A stretch of DNA of 21,050 bases, taken from assembly GCA_023409695.1 (NCBI GenBank), contig JAEYQZ010000219.1, forward strand, positions 1 through 21,050, in the 5' to 3' direction. How positions within the stretch are numbered: the first letter of the stretch is position 1; every line of letters starts with the position of its first letter. Shown one piece after another: positions 14,958-21,050 of this stretch. Source of the stretch: Methanobacteriota archaeon (lineage in GTDB: Archaea > Methanobacteriota > Methanobacteria > Methanobacteriales > Methanobacteriaceae). A model generated the notes under the pieces. It did no database searches. It worked only from the letters and a program-made list of their open reading frames with translations, and had not been told where the DNA came from. Both the position numbers and the translations under genes were made by a program.

Positions 14958-14988
14958 GTTAAACTCCATTTCTTATATTTAGTATCAA

Positions 14989-15006
14989 ATATTTATATAG
15001 ATATAA
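14989..15006 (-). promoter_or_regulatory. TATA-like promoter of purC
   Basis: The minus strand reads TTTATATCTATATAAATA. Either the TTTATATC or the TATATAAAT half could be the TATA box; the upstream one places the start about 20 bases before the purC ATG, enough for the GGAG site. Confidence 0.45.
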
Positions 15007-15214
15007 ATTCCAATTAGTGATGTTGTAATATGTTGTAATTTTAGGATTATAAAATTGATGCAAAACTTAAAAAAATAAAAGAATGTTATTCATTTATATG
15101 AGATAGAATTATAATAAAGTTATTATACTTTTAAAATTATAAAAATTGAAGAAACACAATTAATAATAAAATAGAATATAATTAATACTCATATGACACC
15201 TTTTGGTGAAATTT

Positions 15215-16993
15215 ATGTGCGGGATAATAGGATGTATATTAAACAATGAAAAGGCTGCGCCTGTACTTTTAGAATGTGTAAAAAGGCTTGAATATAGAGG
15301 CTACGATTCTATAGGCATTGCAACATCTGGAAGCGATATAAAAATCAAAAAAGACAAAGGAAAAATAGATGACGTCCAGGCAAATTTAAAATTAACAGAT
15401 CTTCCTGGAGATATGGGAATAGCCCACGTTAGATGGGCCACCCACGGGTTACCTACAAAAGAAAATGCTCATCCCCATACTGACTGTAAAAACAGGATAG
15501 CTGTAGTTCATAATGGAATAATTGAGAACTACAAAGAATTAAAAAGCCAGTTAGAGAAAGAAGGACATATATTTAAATCTGAAACTGATACCGAAGTTAT
15601 CCCACACCTTATAGAAAAATATATGGAACAGGGAAATAATTTAGAAAATGCAACAAGACTTGCTATTGGAGATCTTAAAGGTTCATATGCCCTAGCAGCT
15701 ATATCCCGTGATGAACCAAAAAAAGTCGTTGGTGCTAGAAAAGAAAGCCCACTTATAGTAGGAAAGGGTACAGGAGAATACTTTATAGCATCAGACGTCC
15801 CTGCCATATTAAAACATACAAACAAGGTCATTTATCTTGAAGATAATGAAATGGTCATCTTAAGCGAAGACGGGATCACAATAAAAGATTCTGAAGGTAA
15901 CATAATTGAAAAAGAAATTTTTGTCATTGATTGGACTCCCGACATGGCTGAAAAAGGCGGTTACGATCACTTCATGTTAAAAGAAATTCACGAACAACCA
16001 AATGCAGTTAAAAATACTCTTCATGAAGCATCTGAAATTAAAAAAATTGTTCAGAGTTTCCCTAAATTTAATCGAATATGTTTTGTAGCTTGTGGAACAT
16101 CATACCACGCATCTTTAACTGGTAAATACTTATTTGAAAATCTGGTTGGGATTCCAACAGATGTTACTTTAGCTTCTGAATTTGAATATTCTGCAGAAAC
16201 ACTTGATGAGAATACGCTTGTAATTGTCATAACACAATCTGGAGAAACTGCAGATACACTTAAAGCTTTAAGACTTGTTAATCATAAGGCCAAAACACTT
16301 GCTATTGTAAATGTAGTCGGAAGTACAGTAACCAGAGAAGCAGAATATGTTGTATATACAAGGGCAGGCCCTGAGATCGGTGTAGCGGCAACTAAAACAT
16401 ATATAAGTCAGCTCACATCTATCTATCTTCTTGCAATCTGCATGAGTGGGAGGATGGAACTTTTAGAAAAGTTAGAAACTATTCCAGATTATATGGAATC
16501 AATACTTGAGAATGAAGATTTCATTAAGAAGATAGCATGCAAATATAAAGATGCTAGAGATTTCTTCTTTATTGGACGAGGATTTTCATATCCAACAGCC
16601 CTAGAAGGTGCTTTAAAACTTAAAGAAATAACTTATATCCACGCAGAGGGTTATGCATCAGGTGAATTAAAACATGGACCACTCGCGCTTATTGATGATG
16701 GTGTTCCTGTTGTTGCAGTAGTACCACCAGGTAAAAGCCATGATAAGACATTGAGCAATGTTGAAGAAGTAAATGCAAGGGGCGCACGTGTTATTGGTCT
16801 TGGATCATCTGCCGATGAAGATTTAAGATCAGAAACCATGGATATGATCGAATTTGACCCAGAGATTGATGAAATATTTTCAGCTATACCTTATGTCATT
16901 CCTCTACAACTTTTATCATATTACATTAGTGTAATGAAAGGCATAGATCCAGACAAGCCTAAAAACCTGGCTAAATGTGTGACAGTAGAATAA
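15215..16993 (+). CDS. glmS: Glutamine--fructose-6-phosphate aminotransferase (isomerizing)
   Basis: 592 aa. MCGIIGCI places the Ntn-hydrolase nucleophile Cys directly after Met. The glutaminase domain (1-230) has RLEYRGYDSIGIA, HVRWATHGLPTKENAHPH and HNGIIENY. Two SIS domains follow: FVACGTSYHA, VITQSGETADT and GVAATKTY in the first; FFFIGRGFSYPTALEGALKL and EGYASGELKHGPLALI in the second; KNLAKCVTVE is the usual end. It makes glucosamine-6-phosphate for UDP-GlcNAc, needed for pseudomurein and glycans. The frame extends upstream to a TTG at 15203, but that overlaps the ribosome site GGTGA (15205-15209), and only the ATG at 15215 leaves Cys N-terminal. Confidence 0.96.
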   Translation: MCGIIGCILNNEKAAPVLLECVKRLEYRGYDSIGIATSGSDIKIKKDKGKIDDVQANLKLTDLPGDMGIAHVRWATHGLPTKENAHPHTDCKNRIAVVHNGIIENYKELKSQLEKEGHIFKSETDTEVIPHLIEKYMEQGNNLENATRLAIGDLKGSYALAAISRDEPKKVVGARKESPLIVGKGTGEYFIASDVPAILKHTNKVIYLEDNEMVILSEDGITIKDSEGNIIEKEIFVIDWTPDMAEKGGYDHFMLKEIHEQPNAVKNTLHEASEIKKIVQSFPKFNRICFVACGTSYHASLTGKYLFENLVGIPTDVTLASEFEYSAETLDENTLVIVITQSGETADTLKALRLVNHKAKTLAIVNVVGSTVTREAEYVVYTRAGPEIGVAATKTYISQLTSIYLLAICMSGRMELLEKLETIPDYMESILENEDFIKKIACKYKDARDFFFIGRGFSYPTALEGALKLKEITYIHAEGYASGELKHGPLALIDDGVPVVAVVPPGKSHDKTLSNVEEVNARGARVIGLGSSADEDLRSETMDMIEFDPEIDEIFSAIPYVIPLQLLSYYISVMKGIDPDKPKNLAKCVTVE

Positions 16994-17016
16994 TCTCTAC
17001 TGCAAACATCTTTTTT
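16983..17016 (+). terminator. glmS terminator hairpin and T-run
   Basis: CAGTAGA (16983-16989) pairs with TCTACTG (16996-17002) around a six-base loop that contains most of the stop codon; a six-base T-run follows at 17011-17016, with more T-rich sequence after it. This resembles an intrinsic terminator. The stem overlaps the last codons of glmS. Confidence 0.5.
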
Positions 17017-17061
17017 AATTAAAAATTAATTTCATTTTTTAATTCTTTTTAACTGCATTTA

Positions 17062-17272
17062 TAAACGCTCATGTTCACAAAAATCGGCGGTTTTTGTGAC
17101 CGTAAAAATCTGTGATTTTTACATGTCCATGATCATGTGTACAATTCATGTTTAATGTTAAATTATAATATCAATTAAGTATAGTGGATTATATTTTGAA
17201 GAAGGTAATTTATTTAACCAGATAACCTATAAAAATCCAAAGAGAACATTTGCACACATGCAAACATGAGCG
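17062..17272. repeat. Element A: non-coding segment with CGCTCATGTT inverted ends
   Basis: CGCTCATGTT (17066-17075) and AACATGAGCG (17263-17272) are perfect 10-bp inverted ends of a segment of about 210 bases. Inside are two strong hairpins (17076-17098 and 17102-17122), the palindrome CATGATCATG (17128-17137) and TTTGCACACATG near the right end, similar to TTTGCACAACATG in element B. No ORF with a ribosome site was seen. A MITE-like element or a structured RNA is possible. It fills most of the gap between glmS and the COG1600 gene. Confidence 0.55.
17073..17122. other. Two strong tandem hairpins
   Basis: Hairpin 1: CACAAAAATC (17076-17085) with GGTTTTTGTG (17089-17098), loop GGC, one T-G wobble, plus outer G-C and T-A pairs. 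Hairpin 2: GTAAAAATC (17102-17110) with GATTTTTAC (17114-17122), loop TGT, perfect. Three bases separate the stems (17099-17101), or one base if the outer pairs of hairpin 1 form. Either strand could form them in RNA. Confidence 0.6.
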
Positions 17273-17378
17273 ACAATAGATCAGTATTCTTAAGATTTCC
17301 AAAAAATTTTAATTCAAAATCTATAGAAAACCTTGGAAAAGTAAAATATTGATATTAAATCTTTATCAGGTGGATCAG

Positions 17379-18149
17379 ATGTTATTACAGACTATTGAAA
17401 AAAATATGGCAGAGTTTATCCAGAATAACGAGCAGAATTTTGTTGAAGAACTAGGCATGATGCAGATGTGGGATCAGCCACTGGTTGGTGTAGCAAGCGC
17501 GTCTGATCCACTTTGGGAAAAATTAAAAGAACCTGGTGTAATTGGACCAGATCATTTAACACCGGAAGAATGGTTACCGGGAGCAAAATCCGTGATTTCA
17601 TATTTTTTGCCATTTACAGAACGTGTACGTAGTTCTAACAGGTTAAAAGGCATGCCATCTAAAGAATGGCTTTATGGACGTTGTGAAGGTGAAATATTTA
17701 ATAATTCATTACGGAGTCTAATCGTTAGATTGATTGAGACTGGTGAAGGAAAAGCAGTGGCTCCTGCCCTAGATAAACGCCTCACAGTTGCTAATCATGT
17801 AAGTAACTGGTCAGAACGTCATGCTGCTTTCATTGCAGGTCTTGGAACATTTAGCTTGAATTATTCCCTAATTACCAATTTAGGAACGGCGGGTCGTTTT
17901 GGCAGTGTCATCACAGACCTTGAGTTTGAAACCAGCATTAGACCATACCAAAAAATAGATGAATACTGTACCAAATGTGGTGAATGCATTGATCGGTGCC
18001 CTCCTCTGGCTATCAATGAAAAAGGTAAAGATGCCGAATCCTGTTCTAAGTTCCTTGATAAGACACTTAAATTAAATAAGCCAAGATATGGATGCGGAAA
18101 ATGTCAAACAGCAGTTCCATGCGAATACAGAAATCCAATGCTTATTTAA
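17379..18149 (+). CDS. COG1600-type protein with two [4Fe-4S] sites (epoxyqueuosine-reductase-like)
   Basis: 256 aa from the chosen ATG. The N-terminal two thirds contain PGAKSVISYFLPF and HAAFIAGLGTFSLNYSLIT, typical of the COG1600 family that includes QueG. The C-terminal part has EYCTKCGECIDRCPPLAI (Cys197, 200, 203, 207) and a second set, Cys222 and YGCGKCQTAVPCEY (Cys239, 242, 248), so two clusters are likely. It lacks the C-terminal HEAT-like region of bacterial QueG, so true epoxyqueuosine reduction is doubtful; methanogen paralogues may serve other redox or corrinoid chemistry. The frame runs upstream to a TTG at 17349, but AGGTGG (17368-17373) lies just before the ATG at 17379. It is followed by a GGR-family gene 80 bases later. 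Confidence 0.82.
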   Translation: MLLQTIEKNMAEFIQNNEQNFVEELGMMQMWDQPLVGVASASDPLWEKLKEPGVIGPDHLTPEEWLPGAKSVISYFLPFTERVRSSNRLKGMPSKEWLYGRCEGEIFNNSLRSLIVRLIETGEGKAVAPALDKRLTVANHVSNWSERHAAFIAGLGTFSLNYSLITNLGTAGRFGSVITDLEFETSIRPYQKIDEYCTKCGECIDRCPPLAINEKGKDAESCSKFLDKTLKLNKPRYGCGKCQTAVPCEYRNPMLI

Positions 18150-18229
18150 TAAAGAATTGTCAGGACATTTTTAAGGATGTAATTAACCCAAACATATATC
18201 TATTTTTACTTTTGGAGGAAAAAATTTAA

Positions 18230-19264
18230 ATGTACGATGTAATGGTAATAGGTGCAGGCCCTGCTGGTTGTATGACGGCGAAAAAGTTGGGTGATGCAGG
18301 TTATAATGTTCTGCTGGTTGAAAGAATGAAGATACCTCGGGAAAAATCATGTTCAGGTATCTTAATTAAGAAATCTATTAACCTGATAGAAAATGAATTT
18401 GGAAAAATACCCCATTCTGTTTTATGTAAACCTAATATAAGTAGAGGCATCATCATTACTAATGAAGAAAATCAAACATTTAAGTTTGAAAGCGACGGTT
18501 TAAATGTCTGGAGAAGTTCACTAGACGAATGGCTTGCTTTAAAGGCCCAAAGTGCAGGTGTTGAGCTTAGAGAATCGACTTCAGCCATTTCTTGCGAAGA
18601 GAAACAGGATCATGTATCATTGAAGCTTCATGATGGCGAAATATATGAAGAAAAAGCCAGAATTGTCGTGGTATGTGACGGAGCAGGTAGTACTATTAAA
18701 AAGAATTTATTCAAAAATTCAAATAACTATGTTTTTACTTATCAAACATTTTGTAGAGGTACTATTGATTTAGAAAACGATTTCTTTCATGCATTTCTAG
18801 ACTCTAAACTCTCTCAGTATGATGCATGGTTCAATGTTAAAGATGATTTTTTAATTTTTGGAGTAGGTGTCAAAGAACCAGCTAAAATGAAAATGTACCA
18901 CTCTAAATTTATTTCATTCCTTAATTCAAAGTTTAATGCCAAAATAGAATCGTGTGTTAAAGAAGAAGTTGGGATAATGCCTAGTGTTATACCGGGATGT
19001 CCCGTTAATTTAGGGATGGGCCGAATTTTATTTGCTGGAGAAGCTGCAAACTTTCTTAATCCTATTGGAGAAGGAATATCAAGCGCATTAGCCAGCGGAT
19101 ATGCTGCAGTAGAATCAGTTAAATCCACATATAAAACTAATAATTTTAGTGTTAAATCTTTAATAGATACGTACCACTACAATATATTACCTGAAAAAGA
19201 GTATATGACAAGACAATGGGCTATCTTAGCCAACATATCATCTAAATTTTCTTATATGAAATAA
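18230..19264 (+). CDS. Geranylgeranyl-reductase-family FAD-dependent oxidoreductase
   Basis: 344 aa. MYDVMVIGAGPAGCMTAKKL holds the Rossmann GxGxxG (Gly8, 10, 13); the conserved acidic end of beta 2 is LLVERM; PREKSCSGI contains the Cys41 position typical of the GGR family; VVVCDGAGS and ILFAGEAANFLNPIGEGISSALASG are the second FAD-binding motifs (the usual Gly-Asp of GDAAG is Gly-Glu). Family members reduce isoprenoid double bonds in archaeal lipids, but many paralogues have other substrates; this one is shorter than the canonical lipid GGR and may be one of those. GGAGG at 18213-18217 precedes the ATG. It is probably cotranscribed with the COG1600 gene, which could be its electron donor. 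Confidence 0.85.
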   Translation: MYDVMVIGAGPAGCMTAKKLGDAGYNVLLVERMKIPREKSCSGILIKKSINLIENEFGKIPHSVLCKPNISRGIIITNEENQTFKFESDGLNVWRSSLDEWLALKAQSAGVELRESTSAISCEEKQDHVSLKLHDGEIYEEKARIVVVCDGAGSTIKKNLFKNSNNYVFTYQTFCRGTIDLENDFFHAFLDSKLSQYDAWFNVKDDFLIFGVGVKEPAKMKMYHSKFISFLNSKFNAKIESCVKEEVGIMPSVIPGCPVNLGMGRILFAGEAANFLNPIGEGISSALASGYAAVESVKSTYKTNNFSVKSLIDTYHYNILPEKEYMTRQWAILANISSKFSYMK

Positions 19265-19317
19265 TAAAACTGATCTTTTGCAAAATTTATTTTAAATAAA
19301 CACATTATATTTTTAAA

Positions 19318-19498
19318 AACGCTCATGTCTATGTTCATGGGCATGAATATACTTCCTGTTAACTTGTAATTTTGATTAATTATATAGGAATTATCTTAAA
19401 AACATGTAATTTAGTTCAACGTACATATGAAAACATTATATGTTATTTGCACAACATGTAAAAATTGCAGATTTTAAAACCTCCTGGACATGAGCGTT
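19318..19498. repeat. Element B: non-coding segment with AACGCTCATGTC inverted ends
   Basis: AACGCTCATGTC (19318-19329) and GACATGAGCGTT (19487-19498) are perfect 12-bp inverted ends, and TTTTTAAA-like sequence flanks both outward. It fills the gap between two convergent genes and its right end reaches the stop codon of the response regulator. Inside is a 10-bp hairpin, TATGTTCATG (19330-19339) with CATGAATATA (19342-19351), one G-T wobble. Its end sequence matches element A, 2 kb to the left. A MITE-like element or a bidirectional terminator RNA is possible. Confidence 0.55.
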
Positions 19499-20304
19499 TA
19501 AAAATTTGACGCTATTCCAAGATCTACAACATAGTGTTCTTCTGCAAAATATCCCCTTTCTCCTAATTCTTTGATGAATTCTACTAAATTTTCAAGGTCA
19601 TTTGCCTCGGCTGATTCAAGTTTAATATTCTTTTCATCCACAGATAACTTTTTTTCAGGTGTTTTAAAGTCTCCAGCAACCTGTAACCATAAACTTTTGG
19701 GAACTCTCTCATTAAAAAGTTGTATGTTGCCAGCTCCCTCTTTAGCTGTTTTTACATCAATATTTGAGCTTTTCAATTCTTCAAAATTTGCAATTTTTGT
19801 TTCTAAACTTTTATGCATATCCTCAGCTTCTTTAACACCCTTTTCTTTTAATTCAGTTGTGTAATTATTAATTAAACTTATAAGGTCATTTCGGCTTTCT
19901 ATCAACTCTTTTTCAGCATTATGCCTCTCAATTGCATAGCTAATAGCTCTAGAAAGTAATCTAGCACTCACTTCACCTTTCATCAGGTAATCCTGCGCAC
20001 CTTCCCTTACAGCCCTAACTGCAATCTCTTCATCGTCCAGACCACTCAAAATAACAATTGGTAGTTCCGGCTCATATTCATGTGCTTTTTCAAATGTCTC
20101 AAGGCCTATACTATCAGGTAAACTGAGATCTAAAAGTAGAACATCAAATGAACCCTCATCTAAATGTTTAAGTCCTTCATCAAGCCTTTTAGCCCATGAT
20201 ACTTCATATTTTGTTGTTTTTATATCCTTAAACATCTCGCTTATAAATCTTGCATCTGCGTCGTTATCTTCTATTAACAACACTTTAACGAGTTTATTTG
20301 CCAA
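19498..20304 (-). CDS. Orphan response regulator, REC domain plus helical C-terminal part
   Basis: About 268 aa. Residues 5-120 are a receiver domain: KVLLIEDNDADARF (Glu12, Asp13), LLLDLSLPDSIG with phosphoacceptor Asp59, VILSGLDD (Ser87) and DYLMKGE (Lys109). A long, charged, helical linker follows (about 125-180), then a C-terminal part (about 200-268) with LENLVEFIKELGERGYF that I do not recognise; no HTH, GGDEF or other output domain is seen. No kinase gene is in the window. The longest ORF starts with GTG at 20313, but that GTG belongs to the ribosome site AGGTGA; the TTG at 20304, five bases later, is preferred. The stop lies within the right end of element B. Confidence 0.85.
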   Translation of the reverse strand: MANKLVKVLLIEDNDADARFISEMFKDIKTTKYEVSWAKRLDEGLKHLDEGSFDVLLLDLSLPDSIGLETFEKAHEYEPELPIVILSGLDDEEIAVRAVREGAQDYLMKGEVSARLLSRAISYAIERHNAEKELIESRNDLISLINNYTTELKEKGVKEAEDMHKSLETKIANFEELKSSNIDVKTAKEGAGNIQLFNERVPKSLWLQVAGDFKTPEKKLSVDEKNIKLESAEANDLENLVEFIKELGERGYFAEEHYVVDLGIASNF

Positions 20305-20698
20305 TGTATTCACCTTTTAATTTCTAAAATAATCATTTATATGAACATTTAAAAATTTCACCACTTTTTATTCTGAGTATTATTTTGTATTTTCCCATTA
20401 TTCAAATTTACTAAATATGTAGAAAAACATGGAGATTTTCTATCTCCCAAAAAATATTGAAAATGTTTGGAGGATATGAATATAATACATCCCAAAAACA
20501 AAAAAAGAGACGAATTTATGTTAATTGTATTGCAAATGTATTACTGATATTTTTATATTTCTAATTTTAAGTAGTTTAACTATTTTTCATATCTTAACCA
20601 CAGTTCTTGTTATGTGATATTTTAGATGCAAATAGTTAAGTTTAAGAGCAAAAAAGGGAATAAAAGTTGTATAAATCTTCAAACATGAGGTTCGAAAA
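20305..20698. other. Divergent intergenic region
   Basis: About 390 bases between the response regulator and the transporter. It holds TATA-like sequences for the regulator (CATATAAATG and TTTTTAAATG, about 20336-20356, minus) and for the transporter (TGTATAAATC, 20668-20677, plus), and a hairpin GGAGAT/ATCTCC (20431-20447). A 23-codon plus-strand ORF at 20476-20547 follows GGAGGAT but with only two bases of spacing and was not called. Confidence 0.4.
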
Positions 20699-21050
20699 AT
20701 GCCAGTAACTAAAACCAATGGAAACATAGGACAATCACTTCACGGGAACATAAGAAAATATTATGGATTACTCACAGTATTATGTGTAATTTTAGGCTTT
20801 ACATTCCCCCAATTTTCCGTATTATCTCCCTACGTGTCGATTTTACTTGCAGTTTTAGTATTCTCTATGGTTATTGAACATAAAGTAAGCGATTTTACAA
20901 GAATAGTAAATCATCCAAAAAACGTATTAGCTCTTATAATATCTAATCTTGTATTATATCCAGTTATTGGAATTTTATTCAGCTATTTTTTCCTGCCTCC
21001 CCAAGATATTTACGTTGGGATAATTCTTTTGTGTTTTGCCCCTTCACCAG
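20699..21050 (+). CDS. Bile acid:sodium symporter (BASS) family transporter, N-terminal part
   Basis: 117 codons are present; the gene continues past the window. After a polar N-terminus (about 23 residues) come hydrophobic segments: YGLLTVLCVILGFTFPQF, YVSILLAVLVFSMVIEH, VLALIISNLVLYPVIGILF and DIYVGIILLCFAPSP. The pattern of a first helix pair followed by SDF..IV.HPKN and a helix ending in LYP, then GIILLCFAPSP, fits the BASS/ACR3-like fold, where such a Pro-containing crossover lines the substrate site. The substrate (organic acid, bile-acid-like compound or arsenite) cannot be told from this part. GAGGT at 20687-20691 precedes the ATG, in frame distinct from the ATG at 20685. Confidence 0.72.
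   Translation, partial: MPVTKTNGNIGQSLHGNIRKYYGLLTVLCVILGFTFPQFSVLSPYVSILLAVLVFSMVIEHKVSDFTRIVNHPKNVLALIISNLVLYPVIGILFSYFFLPPQDIYVGIILLCFAPSP

Noticed and set aside
15203..15214. TTG start four codons upstream for glmS
   Set aside because: It overlaps the ribosome site and would bury the catalytic N-terminal Cys.
20476..20547. 23-codon ORF after GGAGGAT
   Set aside because: The ribosome site is only two bases from the ATG, and the peptide has no notable features; left as a weak candidate.

Overview
The window is AT-rich archaeal DNA from a methanogen of the Methanobacteriales, most likely Methanobacterium or a close relative. The evidence is archaeal SRP19, archaeal pantoate kinase, a RecJ-like DHH protein, an archaeal-type diaminopyrimidine reductase, a geranylgeranyl-reductase-family flavoprotein, TATA-like promoters and ribosome sites of the GGTGA/GGAGG type. 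No rRNA, tRNA, CRISPR array, phage gene or transposase gene was seen.

Layout. 1-284 is the 3' end of a CapA-like gene, convergent with a carboxymuconolactone-decarboxylase-family gene (494-877, minus). A block of plus-strand genes follows: an unknown 97-aa protein (1210-1503), a small exported helical protein (1727-1999), a riboflavin/F420-pathway reductase (2080-2730), an acidic protein with a Cys-rich tail (3348-3638) and a glycerophosphodiester phosphodiesterase (3700-4374). A previously easy-to-miss 52-codon membrane ORF lies on the minus strand at 2773-2931; it has a good ribosome site but ATA where ATG is expected. A PHP-domain phosphoesterase (4430-5113, minus) is divergent from pantoate kinase (5394-6266, plus). 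Between them lies a tandemly duplicated leader of about 90 bases whose two copies each carry a ribosome site and a three-codon ORF.

6282-8433 (minus) looks like an operon: a winged-helix regulator, an alkaline-phosphatase-superfamily hydrolase overlapping it by ATGA, and a 27-aa membrane peptide. A universal stress protein and a DHH/RecJ-like protein, both minus strand, follow. 11261-14073 (minus) is a tight housekeeping run in the order purS-purQ-cobA-hemD-srp19, preceded by purC (14211-14957). It joins purine synthesis, uroporphyrinogen III formation and its methylation (toward sirohaem, cobamides and F430), and the signal recognition particle. glmS (15215-16993, plus) is divergent from purC.

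17062-19500 is the most unusual part. A COG1600-type two-cluster ferredoxin-like protein and a GGR-family flavoprotein are bracketed by two non-coding segments of about 180-210 bases. Each segment begins with CGCTCATGT and ends with its reverse complement, and the outermost ends form a perfect 13-bp inverted repeat. The first segment also carries two strong tandem hairpins. An orphan response regulator (19498-20304, minus) ends inside the right repeat. The 5' part of a bile acid:sodium symporter (BASS) family transporter (20699 to the window end) closes the window.

Several starts given here (glmS, purC, the COG1600 protein, the response regulator, the exported protein) are moved downstream of the longest ORF, because the ribosome site overlaps or follows the longer start.
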